This document shows positions 6,494 through 6,909 of a stretch of 6,909 nt of DNA, piece by piece. Origin of the DNA: Candidatus Limnocylindrales bacterium (GTDB lineage: Bacteria > Chloroflexota > Limnocylindria > Limnocylindrales > CSP1-4); NCBI GenBank assembly GCA_031292335.1, contig JARLHH010000121.1, positions 1 to 6,909 on the forward strand, in the 5' to 3' direction. Position numbers and translations under genes: made by a program. The notes below the pieces were generated by a model. That model was given only the letters and a program-made list of their open reading frames with translations. It was not told the DNA's origin and did not search any database. The stretch's first letter is position 1, and the number at the start of each line of letters is the position of its first letter.

Positions 6494-6511
6494 GGCCGTG
6501 CGGCGACGGCC
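6494..6511 (-). terminator. hairpin after the UPF0173 gene, weak candidate terminator
   Basis: A perfect 6-bp inverted repeat, GGCCGT (6494-6499) with ACGGCC (6506-6511), around a 6-base loop, 30 bases downstream of the UPF0173 stop on the - strand and about 70 bases before the cysteine-box gene. No T-run follows, so the call rests on symmetry and position. Confidence 0.35.
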
Positions 6512-6540
6512 CAGAAGTACCGCCGAGGCGCCGTCCAGCC

Positions 6541-6909
6541 CTAGACCGTGGTCTGGCCCGGTTGCGGCGCGTGGACCACGACATCGCCGAGGCCCCGTGC
6601 CGAGAGCTCGTTCCGCAGCTGGTCCGGGGTGCCGGCGAGGATCGGGAACGTGCCGTAGTGGATCGGCATGACGTCCTTCACTCCAAGCAGCTCGACGGCC
6701 AGCGCCGCCTCGCGGGGGCCCATGGTGAAGTGGCCGCCGATGGGGAGCAACGCGAGGTTCGGGCGGTACAGGTCGCCGATGATGTGCATGTCGCCGAAGA
6801 CGTTCGTGTCGCCGGCGTGGTAGATCGTGTAGCCATTCTCCAGGCGGACCACGAACCCGGCGGGCTCGCCCAGGTACAGCGTGGTCTCGGCGCCCGGGTT
6901 CCAGTCACC
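6541..6909 (-). CDS. UPF0173 metal-dependent hydrolase (metallo-beta-lactamase fold), C-terminal part; 5' end outside window
   Basis: The last 122 residues of a protein in the YtkL/UPF0173 family of metallo-beta-lactamase-fold hydrolases, about half of the usual 225-230 residues. The frame is open to the window edge, and the GTG at 6852 is internal, because family sequence (LYLGEPAGFVVRLENG) continues upstream of it. Metal-ligand motifs in the visible part are HAGDT (fragment residues 31-35, Asp34 the bridging ligand) and HYGTFP (84-89, His84). GGHFTMGPREA (58-68) is a family signature. The first ligand motif HxHxDH lies outside the window. The physiological substrate of this family is not established. 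It lies upstream of the cysteine-box gene on the same strand with a 117-base gap, so co-transcription is possible but not evident. Confidence 0.92.
   Translation of the reverse strand, partial: GDWNPGAETTLYLGEPAGFVVRLENGYTIYHAGDTNVFGDMHIIGDLYRPNLALLPIGGHFTMGPREAALAVELLGVKDVMPIHYGTFPILAGTPDQLRNELSARGLGDVVVHAPQPGQTTV

Overview
This is a very GC-rich bacterial chromosome segment whose genes mostly have strong GC bias at the third codon position. It most resembles Chloroflexota. The clue is the membrane protein at 5566-6423: a four-cysteine box near the N-terminus, one membrane segment, and a long Pro/Ser/Thr tail, a layout I associate with Chloroflexota proteins. The rest (HerA-like ATPase, class III-like PPK2, UPF0173 hydrolase) is compatible with Chloroflexota or Actinomycetota. 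The phylum is an inference from remembered families, not a search.

Layout. 1-766 (+): C-terminal part of a DUF853/HerA-like ATPase, ending opposite the polyphosphate kinase 2 gene (846-1676, -), with a nested GC-rich hairpin between them. PPK2 diverges from an aldehyde dehydrogenase (1827-3272, +) across a 150-base promoter region with a TAGAAT -10 candidate. The aldehyde dehydrogenase converges on an AlkA-like DNA glycosylase (3309-4250, -). Next is a toxin-antitoxin pair on the + strand: an AbrB/SpoVT-type antitoxin (4338-4654) that needs a one-base frameshift correction, overlapping by one base an intact PIN-domain (VapC-like) toxin (4654-5100). Last, on the - strand: the C-terminal remnant of an AcuI/YhdH-type zinc-free medium-chain reductase (5121 to about 5570), the cysteine-box membrane protein (5566-6423) and the C-terminal half of a UPF0173 metal-dependent hydrolase (6541 to the window edge).

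How they fit together. Apart from the toxin-antitoxin pair, the genes do not form an evident pathway. They are mostly housekeeping or stress-related singletons: nucleotide phosphorylation from polyphosphate, aldehyde oxidation, alkylation repair. The stretch 4338-5622 looks unsettled: a frameshifted antitoxin, a headless reductase, and a membrane-protein stop codon exactly where the reductase homology begins. The points most worth following are the antitoxin frameshift beside an intact toxin, the possible deletion junction near 5568, and the uncharacterised cysteine-box/TM/PST-rich protein. I do not see a clear new multi-gene system.
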